Source of the DNA: Bifidobacterium vespertilionis
Lineage (GTDB): Bacteria; Actinomycetota; Actinomycetes; Actinomycetales; Bifidobacteriaceae
Length of the DNA stretch: 64,000 bases
NCBI RefSeq assembly: GCF_008698145.1
Contig: NZ_RZNZ01000009.1
Span: forward strand, 62,001 to 126,000
Reading direction: 5' to 3'
In this document: positions 47,618 through 57,032 of the stretch, one piece after another
Layout of the letters: every line of letters starts with the position of its first letter
Numbering within the stretch: the stretch's first letter is position 1
Notes under the pieces: generated by a model
Told to the model about the DNA's origin: nothing
What the model saw: only the letters and a program-made list of their open reading frames with translations
Database searches by the model: none
Program-made: the position numbers and the translations under genes

Positions 47618-48613
47618 ATGAAACGATTTTCACGCCTTGAAAAGGCTCTTGATTCTGCTGAAAAAGCACGTTCCTGCCTGTGGACGAGACGTTCGAACAG
47701 CCTTCAGTCGCTGTGGGGACGTGTGCGCGAGGGAACGCTGCTGGCGGTGCGACCGGACATGTTCGTACGTGTGGCATATTGGGCTGCACTGAGTTATATC
47801 GAGCGCATTCTTCATATTCTGCGCGCCGTCATCTCCCGCCGTCCGAATTGGGTGCTCAGCCATATCAGTGCCGCCGCTGTTTGGGGGCTCAACGCCACGT
47901 ATGCGATGCATCGATTTGTCCATCTGGCGATTGACAAGCACACCAGAACACGTGATCGGGGTTATTTCCGGTTTCATCATATTCCTGATATCAAAGTTGA
48001 GACGCATAACGGATTGCCGGTTACCCCGCTGATGCAGACGGTCTTCGATTGCATACGGACATTGCCGTTCCCCGAAGCAGTGGCTATCTGTGATGCTGCA
48101 TTGAGGCAATATCGTATGAATCCCGATGAATTGCAGCAATTCATTGCTGATCATGCCGGATACAAGGGTGTGCAACGTGCTCGATTGGTTGCAGACCATG
48201 CCGATTCTCGCAGCGAGAACGGCGGTGAATCGATTGCCCGCGCATGGATGATTATGTGGGGGTTCAAGCCCCCGGAACTGCAGCGGGAGTTCGATGATCC
48301 TGTGACCGGGCAAAGAAGACGCGCGGATTACGTATGGCATCTGGACGATGGACGGACCATCATCGGAGAATTGGATGGTCGTGAGAAATATGTGAATCGC
48401 GACATGATCGATGGCGCTGATTCCGTGGATGCGGTACTGGCTGAAAAGGAGCGCGAGAGCAACATCCAGCTGCTGATGGATCGCACGGTCTTCGTGAGGA
48501 TTCCGTTCCGACAGGTTCTTGAGCAACCGGAAGTGGTTCAGCGCAAACTCGATCTGGCTGGTGTGCCCCGTGGTTCGGCGCCTTTGGACAACAACCTGTT
48601 GCAGTGGCTGTGA
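47618..48613 (+). CDS. AbiEi/DUF559-like protein with PD-(D/E)XK-type C-terminus, flanked by repeat arrays
   Basis: The 331-residue protein resembles the actinobacterial AbiEi-like/DUF559 group. The N-terminal part has the antitoxin-like pattern (PNWVLSHISAAAVWGLN; then FRFHHIPDIKVETHNGLPVT and PLMQTVFDCIRTLPFPEAVA). The C-terminal part (residues ~205-330) resembles the Vsr/DUF559 endonuclease fold: E204, D237 in RRRADYVWHL, and E251-x-D with K257 in TIIGELDGREKY fit a PD-(D/E)XK site. Whether it is a nuclease or a regulator is not known. No partner toxin gene is adjacent. Base composition and codon use are lower in GC than neighbours, suggesting transfer. ATG 47618 was chosen as the start of homology-like sequence, although no strong ribosome-binding site is seen. 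Confidence 0.75.
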   Translation: MKRFSRLEKALDSAEKARSCLWTRRSNSLQSLWGRVREGTLLAVRPDMFVRVAYWAALSYIERILHILRAVISRRPNWVLSHISAAAVWGLNATYAMHRFVHLAIDKHTRTRDRGYFRFHHIPDIKVETHNGLPVTPLMQTVFDCIRTLPFPEAVAICDAALRQYRMNPDELQQFIADHAGYKGVQRARLVADHADSRSENGGESIARAWMIMWGFKPPELQREFDDPVTGQRRRADYVWHLDDGRTIIGELDGREKYVNRDMIDGADSVDAVLAEKERESNIQLLMDRTVFVRIPFRQVLEQPEVVQRKLDLAGVPRGSAPLDNNLLQWL

Positions 48614-48664
48614 TGCGATGACCCATGATGCGTTGATCTGCGAGAGGCCTGCGTGAGAATCTGA

Positions 48665-49474
48665 AAATGAGCAAATCCGCTGGCGGACGCGAGTTGTTAC
48701 ACGCGAGTTGTTATTCCCGCCGAGTCTCTGTAAATGCGCCCCACATCGGATTCGCTCATTCTGAAGGCCGTCATGACCAGATTGAGCGGATTCGATGTTG
48801 TAGGAAGCTTGAACCCGTTGCAGGCCATCGAATCCGCTCATTATGGGTTGATCTGGTTGTCAGAGTGAGCAGATCCGCTGCGTAGTGGACCGGACAGACT
48901 GGAACTGACTTACAGAACATCCGATCTGCTCATTCTGCGCGGCACTGTGCCCAGATTGAGCAAATCGGATGCCGTAGATGGCCCGAACTCGTCACAGCGC
49001 ATTGGATCTGCTCATTCTGTGGACTGCTGTGCCCATAGTGAGCGGATTGGATGCCGTAGGCGGCTGGAACACGGCTGGAACCCGGCTCAGCGCATTGGAT
49101 CTGCTCATTCTGGCGGCATTGGAGTGCAGAGTGAGCGAATCCGATGAGTAGCGGACTGGAATTGGTTGTAGGGCATCGGATTTGCTCATTCTGTGTTCCG
49201 CTAAATACAAAGTGAGCGGATTCGATGCCGTAGGCGGTTGGAACCCGTCACAGCGCATTGGATCTGCTCATTCTGTGTTCCACTGTGACCATAATGAGCG
49301 AATCCGATGCCGTAGGAAGTCCGGACCGTTTGCAATCCATTGGATCTGCTCATTCTGGCGGCATTGGAGTCCATAGTGAGCGAATCCAATGCCACAGAGG
49401 CCCCAAACCCCGCGTAAAACAGCGAATCCGCTCATTTCGGCCGCAAACAGCAGGGCGGCAGAATGAGCGGATTC
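48665..49474. repeat. Repeat array 3: about ten 82-bp dyad units (gene-free region)
   Basis: The same unit as in array 2 recurs after the AbiEi-like gene. GCTC cores lie at 48754, 48836, 48928, 49010, 49103, 49184, 49266, 49348 and 49430, and a right half-site lies at 48665. The spacings are 82, 92, 82, 93, 81, 82, 82 and 82 bases. Linkers are again of the type CCGTAGGCGGCTGGAACCCG in the same orientation as array 2. Arm differences are mostly C/T or A/G changes, and many still allow G-U pairing. The last unit ends 66 bases from the stop of the convergent DUF349 gene. Confidence 0.92.
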
Positions 49475-49539
49475 ACCGGGAAGCCGGCCGGCGCGGACCC
49501 GGGCGAAAGGCTAGGTCCGCACCTTATTCACTTTACCAT

Positions 49540-51024
49540 TTACTTGATGGCGTTGAGCCACTGCTCCTTGGTGGCCTTCTCGGCCTCGAGCGCGGCCTTC
49601 TTCTTCGGGTCGGTTTCGGCGGCGATCTTCTCGGTCAGCTCGGCGAGCTGCGCGTTGAGCTGCTCCTCGAAGCTGGACTTGCGGGCGTCGGCCTCCGGGT
49701 CGGACTTCTTCCAGGCGGCATCCTCGACGGCCTTGATCTGCTTGTCCACGGCGTCGAGGCGGCTTTCGATGCGGTGCACGGCGTCGCGCGGCACGTAGCC
49801 GATCTGATCCCACTCGTCCTGGATCGCGCCCAGGGCCTCGCGGGCCTTCTTGGCTTCGGCCTCGTTCTTCACCGGCAGCAGGGCCTCGGCCTTGGTCAGC
49901 AGGGCCTCCTTCTTGACGAGGTTCTCCTGCTCGGAGGTGTTGATCTGCTCGCGGTCGGCCTGGCGCGCGTTGAAGAAGGTGTCCGCGGCCTCGCGGAAGC
50001 GGGCCCACAGGGCGTCGTCCTCGGTGTGGCCGGCGCGGCCGGCCTTCTTCCAGCGGTCCATGAGCTCGTTGAACTTGCGGGAGGTCTCCACCCAGGCGGT
50101 GGAGTCCTTGATCTCGTCGGCCTCCTTGATGATGGCCTCCTTGGCGGCCATCGCCTGGTTCTGCTCCAGATCGCGCTCCTGGGCCCACTTGCGGCGGCCC
50201 TGGTTGAACGTGGTGCGGGCGGCGGAGAAGCGCTTCCACAGGGCGTCCGCGTCGGACTTGTCGATGCGGATGGTGGTGCGCTGGTGCTGCTGCCACTGGT
50301 CGAACAGGGAGCGGAACTTGTCCGCGGTGGAACGCCAGTTGGTGTTGTCGTCCAGGGACGCGGCCAGGGCCTCGGCCTTCTCGACGATCTTGGTGCGCTC
50401 CTCCAGAGCCTTGGCGACGGCGGCCTTGCGGGCCTCGGAGATCTCCGTCTTCTTGGCGGCGCCGGCGGTCTTCAGGGCTTCGAACTGGGCCTTGAGGGCG
50501 GCGAGATCGCCCACGACCGGCGGCTCGTTCACCTCCTGGCCCAGGGTCTTGAGGGACTCGTCGATCTCACGCGGCTTGATGTTAGAGGACTTCAGTCGGT
50601 TTTCCAGCAGATCCAGCTTGGCCTTGAGGTCCAGGAAGCGGCGGGCGTACAGGTTCAGCGCCTCCTCCTTGGAGACGTCCGGGAACTGTCCCACCTCGCG
50701 CTCGGTCTCGCCCTCCTTGACGAAGACGGTGCCGTTGTCGTCCACGCGGCCGAAGGCCTCGGCGGCCTTCACATCGGCCTCGGTGTACGCGGCGCCGGCG
50801 GCCGGGGCGACCTTCGGCTTGCCCGCCTTGCCGGGCTTGCCCGGCTTGTGGGCGAACGCGGCGGGGGAGGGCGCGTGCGGCTTGGGCGCGGTGGGCTTCG
50901 GCGCGGCGGGCTTCTCAGCCGCCGGGGCGGGGGCAGCCGTGGCCTGTTCCGGGACGGCGGGCGACGTCGCCTGCACGTCGGGTTCATTGGTGTTGTTGGA
51001 TTCGGTCACGGTTTCGTCGGCCAT
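49540..51024 (-). CDS. DUF349 domain protein
   Basis: This 494-residue protein is almost entirely alpha-helical and charged. After an Ala/Pro-rich disordered N-terminus (about residues 1-90) it carries several DUF349 repeats, each with a W-x-x-L/F core such as WRSTADKFRSLFDQWQQHQR, DALWKRFSAARTTFNQGRRK, WVETSRKFNELMDRWKKAGR and DALWARFREAADTFFNARQA. DUF349 proteins are common in actinobacteria and of unknown function; some eukaryote-like coiled-coil roles have been suggested. ATG 51024 has AAGGAGC. It is divergent from hisS with an 85-base spacer that includes the hisS promoter. Confidence 0.88.
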   Translation of the reverse strand: MADETVTESNNTNEPDVQATSPAVPEQATAAPAPAAEKPAAPKPTAPKPHAPSPAAFAHKPGKPGKAGKPKVAPAAGAAYTEADVKAAEAFGRVDDNGTVFVKEGETEREVGQFPDVSKEEALNLYARRFLDLKAKLDLLENRLKSSNIKPREIDESLKTLGQEVNEPPVVGDLAALKAQFEALKTAGAAKKTEISEARKAAVAKALEERTKIVEKAEALAASLDDNTNWRSTADKFRSLFDQWQQHQRTTIRIDKSDADALWKRFSAARTTFNQGRRKWAQERDLEQNQAMAAKEAIIKEADEIKDSTAWVETSRKFNELMDRWKKAGRAGHTEDDALWARFREAADTFFNARQADREQINTSEQENLVKKEALLTKAEALLPVKNEAEAKKAREALGAIQDEWDQIGYVPRDAVHRIESRLDAVDKQIKAVEDAAWKKSDPEADARKSSFEEQLNAQLAELTEKIAAETDPKKKAALEAEKATKEQWLNAIK

Positions 51025-51074
51025 GTCAGCTCCTTGCAAGCTTGTAGTAGGTGTCGAGTTGCGATGCAAACGGA

Positions 51075-51104
51075 TTGTTTTGTCGCAACTTCACCTATTA
51101 TAAA
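51075..51104 (+). promoter_or_regulatory. Promoter of a probable leaderless hisS transcript
   Basis: TTGTTT at 51075-51080 and TATAAA at 51099-51104 (18 bases apart; TATTAT at 51096 is an alternative) place the transcription start about 5-8 bases downstream, at the GTG 51110. There is no Shine-Dalgarno sequence. Confidence 0.6.
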
Positions 51105-51109
51105 GACTC

Positions 51110-52495
51110 GTGGCTAAAGGTGCATCTTTATCAGGATTTCCAGAGTGGCTCCCCTCGGAGCGTGTCGTGGAGCAGCGTGTGATCGACACGCTGCGCAACG
51201 TGTTCGAGCTGAACGGCTTCGTCGGCATCGAGACGCGTGCGGTGGAGCAGGGTTCCAGCCTGCTCAAGAAAGGCGAGACCAGCAAGGAGATCTACCTGCT
51301 GAGCCGTCTGCAGGAGGTCGGGCAGGAGAATGACACCCCCGTGGAGGAGCGTCTGGGTCTGCATTTCGATCTGACCGTGCCGCTGAGCCGGTACGTGGTT
51401 GAGCATTCCGGTGATCTCGCGTTCCCGTTCAAGCGCTGGCAGATCCAGAAGGTCTGGCGCGGCGAGCGCCCGCAGGAGGGCCGCTTCCGCGAGTTCGTCC
51501 AGGCCGACATCGACGTGGTCGGCAACGGCGAGCTGCCGGAGCATTATGAGGTCGAGCTCCCGCTCGTCATGGTCTCCGCGCTGGAGCGCCTGCGCGCGTT
51601 CGGCCTGCCCAAGGCGACCGTCCACGCCAACAACCGCAAGCTCTCCGAGGGCTTCTACCGCGGTCTGGGCCTGACGGACATCGAGGGCGTGCTGCGCGAG
51701 ATCGACAAGCTGGACAAGATCGGCGCGGACGAGGTCTCCAAGCTGCTCGTCGAGGGCTGCGGCGCCAGCGAGGCCCAGGCCAAGGCGTGCCTGGAGCTCG
51801 CCGAGCTGACCGCCGCGGACGGCGCCGAGCTCAAGGAGAAGTTCGACGCGCTGTGCGCCGCGCATGGCATCGCGACCGACGGATCGGACGAATCGTACGC
51901 GCTGGCCCGCCAGGGACTGGACACGCTGGCCATGATCGTGGACGAGGCGGCGCGCATCCGCCCGGGTTCCGTGATCGCCGACCTCAAGATCGCCCGCGGT
52001 CTGGATTACTACACCGGTTCGGTATATGAGACGTTCCTCGACGGCGCCGCCTCGCTGGGCTCCATCTGCTCCGGCGGCCGCTATGACAACCTCGCCTCGC
52101 AGGGCAACCGCAAGTACCCGGGCGTGGGCCTGTCCATCGGCCTGTCCCGACTGGTGAGCTACATGCTGCACACAGCCGGCGCGCACGCCAACCGCGTCTC
52201 CCCGGCCGTCGTGCTGGTCGCCGTGTGGAACGAGGATGATCGCGCCGCGTCGAACCGCATCGCGAACGCCCTGCGCGAGCGCGGCATCGCGGCGGACGTG
52301 GCGCCCACCGCGGCGAAGCTCGGCAAGCAGATCAAATACGCGGACAAACTGGGCATCCCGTACGTGTGGTTCCCCGGCCAGGAGGGCGCGGGCGATGAGG
52401 TCAAGGACATCGTCTCCGGCGATCAGTCCCCGGCCGACGCCACGTCGTGGGAGCCGGATACTGTGGTTGCCCGGCAGACCGTGGTCATCGACTGA
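51110..52495 (+). CDS. hisS: Histidyl-tRNA synthetase
   Basis: The 461-residue class II synthetase charges tRNA-His. Class II motif 2 region is [19 protein letters not shown], the histidine-specific block is [18 protein letters not shown], and motif 3 is [16 protein letters not shown]. The C-terminal ~100 residues ([20 protein letters not shown]...) form the anticodon-binding domain. The start GTG 51110 lacks a Shine-Dalgarno site but lies just after a -10 box, so leaderless translation is likely. The gene is divergent from the DUF349 gene; aspS follows 62 bases after the stop on the same strand. Confidence 0.96.
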   Translation: MAKGASLSGFPEWLPSERVVEQRVIDTLRNVFELNGFVGIETRAVEQGSSLLKKGETSKEIYLLSRLQEVGQENDTPVEERLGLHFDLTVPLSRYVVEHSGDLAFPFKRWQIQKVWRGERPQEGRFREFVQADIDVVGNGELPEHYEVELPLVMVSALERLRAFGLPKATVHANNRKLSEGFYRGLGLTDIEGVLREIDKLDKIGADEVSKLLVEGCGASEAQAKACLELAELTAADGAELKEKFDALCAAHGIATDGSDESYALARQGLDTLAMIVDEAARIRPGSVIADLKIARGLDYYTGSVYETFLDGAASLGSICSGGRYDNLASQGNRKYPGVGLSIGLSRLVSYMLHTAGAHANRVSPAVVLVAVWNEDDRAASNRIANALRERGIAADVAPTAAKLGKQIKYADKLGIPYVWFPGQEGAGDEVKDIVSGDQSPADATSWEPDTVVARQTVVID

Positions 52496-52557
52496 AATAC
52501 CTAGGCTTGGCAAACCACGGGATCGATACCCGAATCGATATAAGGAGTAGGGAAAGT

Positions 52558-54354
52558 ATGGGCCAAACGGCTTATCGCACACATCATGCGACCGACGTCA
52601 CGGAGGCGCTCGTCGGTCAGAAGGTCACCCTCGCCGGTTGGGTGGATCGTCGTCGTGATCACGGCGGCGTGGCGTTCATCGACCTTCGCGACAACACCGG
52701 CCTGGTGCAGGTCGTGATCTACGACGAGGAGATGGCCCGTCCGCTGCGCAGCGAGTTCGTCATCCAGGTGACCGGCGATGTCCGCCTGCGCCCGGACGGC
52801 AACGAGAACACCCATCTGGCCACCGGCAAGATCGAGGTCGTCGCCGAGTCCATCACCGTGCTCGCCAAGGCCGACGCCCTGCCGTTCCAGGTGTCCACGG
52901 CCCTCGAGAACGAGTCCGAGAACAAGCTGCCCGGCGAGGACGTGCGCCTCAAGTACCGCTACCTCGATCTGCGCCGCCCGTCCATGCAGCACAACCTCAA
53001 GCTGCGCTCCGAGATGACCAAGGCCGCCCGCCACGCCCTCGAGGAGATGGACTTCACCGAGGTCGAGACCCCGACCTTCATCAAGTCCACCCCGGAAGGC
53101 GCCCGCGACTTCCTGGTCCCGGCCCGTCTGGTGCCCGGCTCCTGGTACGCCCTGCCGCAGTCCCCGCAGCTGCTCAAGCAGCTGCTCATGGTCTCCGGCG
53201 TGGAGCGCTACTACCAGCTCGCCCGCTGCTACCGCGACGAGGACTTCCGCGCCGACCGCCAGCCCGAGTTCACCCAGCTGGACATGGAGATGGCGTTCGT
53301 CGATCAGGAGGACGTGATGGCCATGGCCGAGAAGGTCATCGCCGCCATCTGGAAGACCGCCGGCTATGAGGTCAAGCTGCCGATCGCGCGCATCTCCTGG
53401 CAGGAGGCCATGGACAAGTACGGCTCCGACAAGCCGGATCTGCGCTTCGGCAACCCGCTTGTGGAGCTCACCGACTACTTCAAGAACACCCCGTTCCGCG
53501 TGTTCCAGGCCCCGTATGTGGGCGCCGTCGTGTTCAAGGGCGGCGCGGCCACGCCTCGCCGTCAGTTCGACGCCTGGCAGGAGTGGGCCAAGCAGCGCGG
53601 CGCCAAGGGCCTCGCGTATGTGGTCTTCGCCGAGGACGGGGAGCTCAAGGGCCCCGTCGCCAAGAACCTGTCCGAGGAGGAGCGCGCCGGCCTGCGCGAG
53701 GCCGTGGGCGCCGAACCGGGTGACGCCGTGTTCTTCGCCGCCGGCACCCGCGAGTCCTCCCAGCTGCTGCTGGGCGCCGTGCGTGTGGAGCTCGCCCGCC
53801 GCGAGGGTCTGCTTGACCCGAAGAAGTTCGCCTTCACCTGGGTTGTGGACTTCCCGCTGTTCAAGCGCACCGACGATCCGGACGACGACGATGTGGCCGT
53901 GGGCCACTCCAAGTGGACCTCCATGCACCACCCCTTCACCATGCCGTCCGCGGATTGGATCGACAAGTTCGACAAGGATCCCGAGCACGCCATGTCCGAC
54001 TCCTACGACATCGTCTGCAACGGCGAGGAGATGGGCGGCGGCTCCGTGCGTATCCACCGCGACGACATCCAGGACCGCGTGCTCAACGTCCTTGGCATCT
54101 CCCCGGAGGAGGCCAAGGAGAAGTTCGGCTTCCTGCTCGACGCCTTCAAGTTCGGCGCCCCGCCGCACGCGGGCATCGCCTTGGGCTGGGATCGCACCGT
54201 GTCGATCCTGGCCGGCGCGGACACCATCCGCGACGTGATTGCCTTCCCGAAGGCCGGCGGCGGCCGCGATCCGCTGACCGGCGCTCCGGCCCCGATCACG
54301 GACGAGCAGCGCGCCGAAACCGGCGTGGACTACGATCCGGACGAGGACGAGTGA
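52558..54354 (+). CDS. aspS: Aspartyl-tRNA synthetase
   Basis: The 598-residue class II synthetase has an N-terminal OB-fold anticodon domain ([20 protein letters not shown]), the class II motif 2 region ([20 protein letters not shown]), and motif 3 ([18 protein letters not shown]) with the bacterial GAD insertion in between. The acidic tail DYDPDEDE closes the protein. Discrimination between the discriminating and non-discriminating form cannot be read with confidence, and no gatCAB genes are in the window to help. ATG 52558 has AAGGAG at 52543. It forms a unit with hisS and ends at an 18-bp-stem terminator. Confidence 0.96.
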   Translation: MGQTAYRTHHATDVTEALVGQKVTLAGWVDRRRDHGGVAFIDLRDNTGLVQVVIYDEEMARPLRSEFVIQVTGDVRLRPDGNENTHLATGKIEVVAESITVLAKADALPFQVSTALENESENKLPGEDVRLKYRYLDLRRPSMQHNLKLRSEMTKAARHALEEMDFTEVETPTFIKSTPEGARDFLVPARLVPGSWYALPQSPQLLKQLLMVSGVERYYQLARCYRDEDFRADRQPEFTQLDMEMAFVDQEDVMAMAEKVIAAIWKTAGYEVKLPIARISWQEAMDKYGSDKPDLRFGNPLVELTDYFKNTPFRVFQAPYVGAVVFKGGAATPRRQFDAWQEWAKQRGAKGLAYVVFAEDGELKGPVAKNLSEEERAGLREAVGAEPGDAVFFAAGTRESSQLLLGAVRVELARREGLLDPKKFAFTWVVDFPLFKRTDDPDDDDVAVGHSKWTSMHHPFTMPSADWIDKFDKDPEHAMSDSYDIVCNGEEMGGGSVRIHRDDIQDRVLNVLGISPEEAKEKFGFLLDAFKFGAPPHAGIALGWDRTVSILAGADTIRDVIAFPKAGGGRDPLTGAPAPITDEQRAETGVDYDPDEDE

Positions 54355-54387
54355 TCCCTAGTCCGCACGTTTGACCGGCTAGGTTGA

Positions 54388-54428
54388 CAGGCCCGGTGCG
54401 CATGTGGCGAACATGCGCACCGGGCCTG
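54388..54428 (+). terminator. Terminator after aspS
   Basis: CAGGCCCGGTGCGCATGT at 54388-54405 pairs perfectly with 54411-54428 across a five-base loop (18-bp stem). Confidence 0.85.
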
Positions 54429-54534
54429 TTGCGTGCATCCGGGCATGACCGGAGCACGGCCGCCTGAAATGACGTTCCGTTTCGCCGCCCGCCATCGCTC
54501 ACGAGAAGATAGGCGGTTTTTAAGAGAGATCGTC

Positions 54535-54846
54535 ATGTTTGAGATGAATGGCATCCTGTATGCGGATGAGCCCACGCAGGAGCTGGAGGTCCGTTCGGCC
54601 CGTATTACCGATGACCACATTATGCTGGTAACGTTCTCCACCGGCGAAACACGCCTGTGCGACTTCACTGAGATGTACGATGATGTGCCCGCTTTCGCCC
54701 CGCTGCGTGAAGAGAAAGTGTTCGAGGATTTCCACATCGATCACGGCGTTCTGACGTGGTGCAACGGTGACATCGATATTTCGCCCTCATACCTGTATGC
54801 CCATTCGTATGAGTACGCCATTCAAGGGGAACTGGTGTCAGCCTGA
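54535..54846 (+). CDS. DUF2442 family protein
   Basis: The 103-residue protein fits DUF2442, a small family often found as solitary genes or beside toxin-like genes. The diagnostic tract is FSTGETRLCDFTEMYDDVPA, followed by FEDFHIDHGVLTWCNGDIDI and SPSYLYAHS. ATG 54535 has a weak AAGAGAG upstream; ATG 54544 is a possible alternative. No toxin gene (such as DUF4160) is adjacent on either side, so if it belongs to a toxin-antitoxin pair the partner is missing. It is convergent with the flavodoxin gene. Confidence 0.75.
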   Translation: MFEMNGILYADEPTQELEVRSARITDDHIMLVTFSTGETRLCDFTEMYDDVPAFAPLREEKVFEDFHIDHGVLTWCNGDIDISPSYLYAHSYEYAIQGELVSA

Positions 54847-54894
54847 CGACGGACAGATCAATGGCGTTCGCGGCGCGATGGCCGACTTTACAAT

Positions 54895-55374
54895 TTACAG
54901 AGCCAGCCCCTCGACCCACTTGGCGAGTTTGGCTTCGCTTTCGTTTGCGCCCACGCGGCGGCCCGGCACCCAGTGGGCGGCGGGGGCCGAATCATGCAAC
55001 TGCACGCCGTCGGCGCCTCGCGTGCTGGACCCGGAGGTCGCGAACGTGACGATGGTCTTGTCCGCCCAGTCCTCGCTTTCGAGGAACGTGCGCACGACGC
55101 GCGGCGCTGTCTCCCACCACAACGGGTATCCGACGAACACGACGTCGTAGCCGTTCACGCCGATCGGCGTCTTCAACGCAGGACGCATGGCGCGGTCGCG
55201 ATGCTCCACGCTGGTGCGGCTGCCGGAGTCGCGCCAGTCGAGGTCGGCGGCGGTGTACGGCTCGGCGGGTTCGATTTCCTTGAGGTCGGCGCCGATCGCG
55301 TGCGCGAGGCGTTCGGCGACCTCACGCGTGGTGCCGGTGGCGGAGAAATACGTGACAAGCATGCGCTTGGACAT
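54895..55374 (-). CDS. Flavodoxin-like protein
   Basis: This 159-residue protein has a flavodoxin fold that binds FMN. The phosphate-binding loop FSATGTTREVAERLAHAIGA follows strand 1 directly after the start. The FMN-contact loop GYPLWWETAPRVVRTFLES is typical of short-chain flavodoxins with a WW pair. ATSGSSTRG and the C-terminal tail complete the fold. It probably transfers electrons, but no reductase gene lies nearby. ATG 55374 is preceded by GGAAAGGAAG. It lies downstream of the amidohydrolase on the same strand but 106 bases away. Confidence 0.87.
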   Translation of the reverse strand: MSKRMLVTYFSATGTTREVAERLAHAIGADLKEIEPAEPYTAADLDWRDSGSRTSVEHRDRAMRPALKTPIGVNGYDVVFVGYPLWWETAPRVVRTFLESEDWADKTIVTFATSGSSTRGADGVQLHDSAPAAHWVPGRRVGANESEAKLAKWVEGLAL

Positions 55375-55480
55375 GATGCTTCCTTTCCTTCATCCCGATA
55401 CGAGCAGTCTGTCGTTCGATTTCAGTAATACCCACCTCAAGCGCTCGAAGACAAACGCATGCGAGATCGGACCACGACGA

Positions 55481-57004
55481 TCAGCGCCGCCTGCCGGTGA
55501 AGGGCATGGGCCTGCGATGGGGCGCGACGGCCGTACCCACAACCGATCCGTCGGGTTCGGACACGTCAGCATCGAGGTGGACGGCGAGCGGGCCGAACGG
55601 CAGACGCACGCGAATGTCGAACGAATGCCGCGTTCCGTCGCGCACGCCATCCCGGTAGGACGCCACGATTCCCATGATCTTCGCCTTGCCGTGGAACGAG
55701 GTTCGGGTCATGTCATCGTAGGAGACGATCACAGGGATCGCGATTACGCCCACCGGCGAGTTGAGCCGCACGTCATAGCGGGCGGTGAGCGCCGGGTCGT
55801 CGCCGGGATCGGGTGCAAGGCGCGCGGCGGCGGCATCACGAACGGCCCCGGCGATCTTTGGGGCGGCCTCGTGCGGCGGGACGGGCACGCGCACGGCCAC
55901 ATGCCTATGCGGGAAGAGGTCACGCAAGAGCCGCACATGCCACCGTCCGTCCCGCTTCACCGCGACATTCCCCGCGGGCTCGGAAGCCGCCCGGGCCAAT
56001 GCCGGGATCCCCGCGAGCTTCGGGTTGACGGCGAGCGCATTGCCGGTGAACGCCATGCGCTTCTGCTCCTCGGTGAGCTTGTCGGTCCCTTCTAGCGCCC
56101 GAGCCTGGCCGAGCACCGCCTCGATGGGCGTGTAGGGGATGTCCGACCCGTACAGCAGGTGGGTGTCCGGCACGTTGCGTAGAAGGTCGGCAAGCTGCTT
56201 GGGCTCACTGAATCCGGCAAGGTCGTAGTACACATGGGACATGGCGTCCATATAGTCGACACGGCGGTCCGGGTCAGCGAAGCGCAGCATGAACGCGAAG
56301 CTTTCGAACCGGTCGGCGAGGATGGAGACGAACGCGCCGGCATGCGGCATCACCCAGCGGATGTTTGGGAACTTGACGAACGTGTCCTCCAGCACCATGT
56401 TGGTGAAGGCCCGTGTGGTTTCCACGAAGTATTCGAAAGCAGGAAGGGACAGGCCCTCGCATGCGCCGGGCACGGACACGGGCGGCGCGGTGGGATGGAC
56501 GATCGCCATTGCGCCGCGGTCGTCCAGTTCGCGCATCACCGGATCGAGTCGGGGGTCACCCAGATACACGCCATGGTGGTTGGTCGTCAGTCCCACGCCG
56601 TCGGCCTTGAGCTCGTCGAGCGTGCGCCGGGCCTCCGCCGCGGACGCCTCGGCCCATGGCAGGGGCAGTGTGGCGATCAGGCCGAACCGGGTCGGGTTCT
56701 CGGCGACGATTGCCGCCCCCTGATCGTTGATCTTCCGTGCCAGCCGCAGACAGTCGTCCGCCTGCGGCAGAAAGATGTTCGGCGAGGAGAGTTCCAGATG
56801 TGCGTAGGCGATGCCGAGCAGGTCCATCTTGTCGCGCTGCCAGTCGGGAGTCCAGTAGTCGGGCGTGGGATAACCGTCCGGGCTGCCGGGATAATGCGTG
56901 CGCAGGAATTCCAGGTATGCGGGAGGCAGGTAGTGCGACTGGAAGTCGACCTTGCCGCGGAAGCGCAGCGGGGCGGCATCATTCGATTCGACCGGATGGT
57001 TCAT
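55481..57004 (-). CDS. Amidohydrolase (ACMSD-like) with a C-terminal extra domain
   Basis: Residues ~15-330 are an amidohydrolase-2 TIM barrel as in ACMSD-type decarboxylases. Metal ligands expected in the family are H170 (AIVHPTAPP), H221 (WVMPHAGAF) and D288 (LLYGSDIPYTPIEAVLG). The first ligand pair, normally H-x-H, reads VDFQSHYLP with Gln at position 22 and His at 24, so one ligand is replaced. After residue ~335 follows a ~170-residue domain (NVAVKRDGRWHVRLLRDLF to PHRRPMPFTGRRR) that I do not recognise; homologues end near residue 335. ATG 57004 has AAAGGAAAA upstream. It is divergent from nothing; it follows the ABC permease on the same strand with a 28-base gap. Confidence 0.8.
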   Translation of the reverse strand: MNHPVESNDAAPLRFRGKVDFQSHYLPPAYLEFLRTHYPGSPDGYPTPDYWTPDWQRDKMDLLGIAYAHLELSSPNIFLPQADDCLRLARKINDQGAAIVAENPTRFGLIATLPLPWAEASAAEARRTLDELKADGVGLTTNHHGVYLGDPRLDPVMRELDDRGAMAIVHPTAPPVSVPGACEGLSLPAFEYFVETTRAFTNMVLEDTFVKFPNIRWVMPHAGAFVSILADRFESFAFMLRFADPDRRVDYMDAMSHVYYDLAGFSEPKQLADLLRNVPDTHLLYGSDIPYTPIEAVLGQARALEGTDKLTEEQKRMAFTGNALAVNPKLAGIPALARAASEPAGNVAVKRDGRWHVRLLRDLFPHRHVAVRVPVPPHEAAPKIAGAVRDAAAARLAPDPGDDPALTARYDVRLNSPVGVIAIPVIVSYDDMTRTSFHGKAKIMGIVASYRDGVRDGTRHSFDIRVRLPFGPLAVHLDADVSEPDGSVVGTAVAPHRRPMPFTGRRR

Positions 57005-57032
57005 GGTTTTCCTTTCTTTCTCCATTCCCGGC

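Noticed and set aside
48947..49395. Short open frames inside the repeat arrays on both strands
   Set aside because: They encode variants of the repeated sequence, and the 82-base period is out of frame with codons, so they are produced by the repeat itself.
46686..49474. CRISPR array
   Set aside because: The repeats are imperfect dyads, the linkers are similar to each other rather than unique spacers, unit length is 82 bases, and no cas genes are present.
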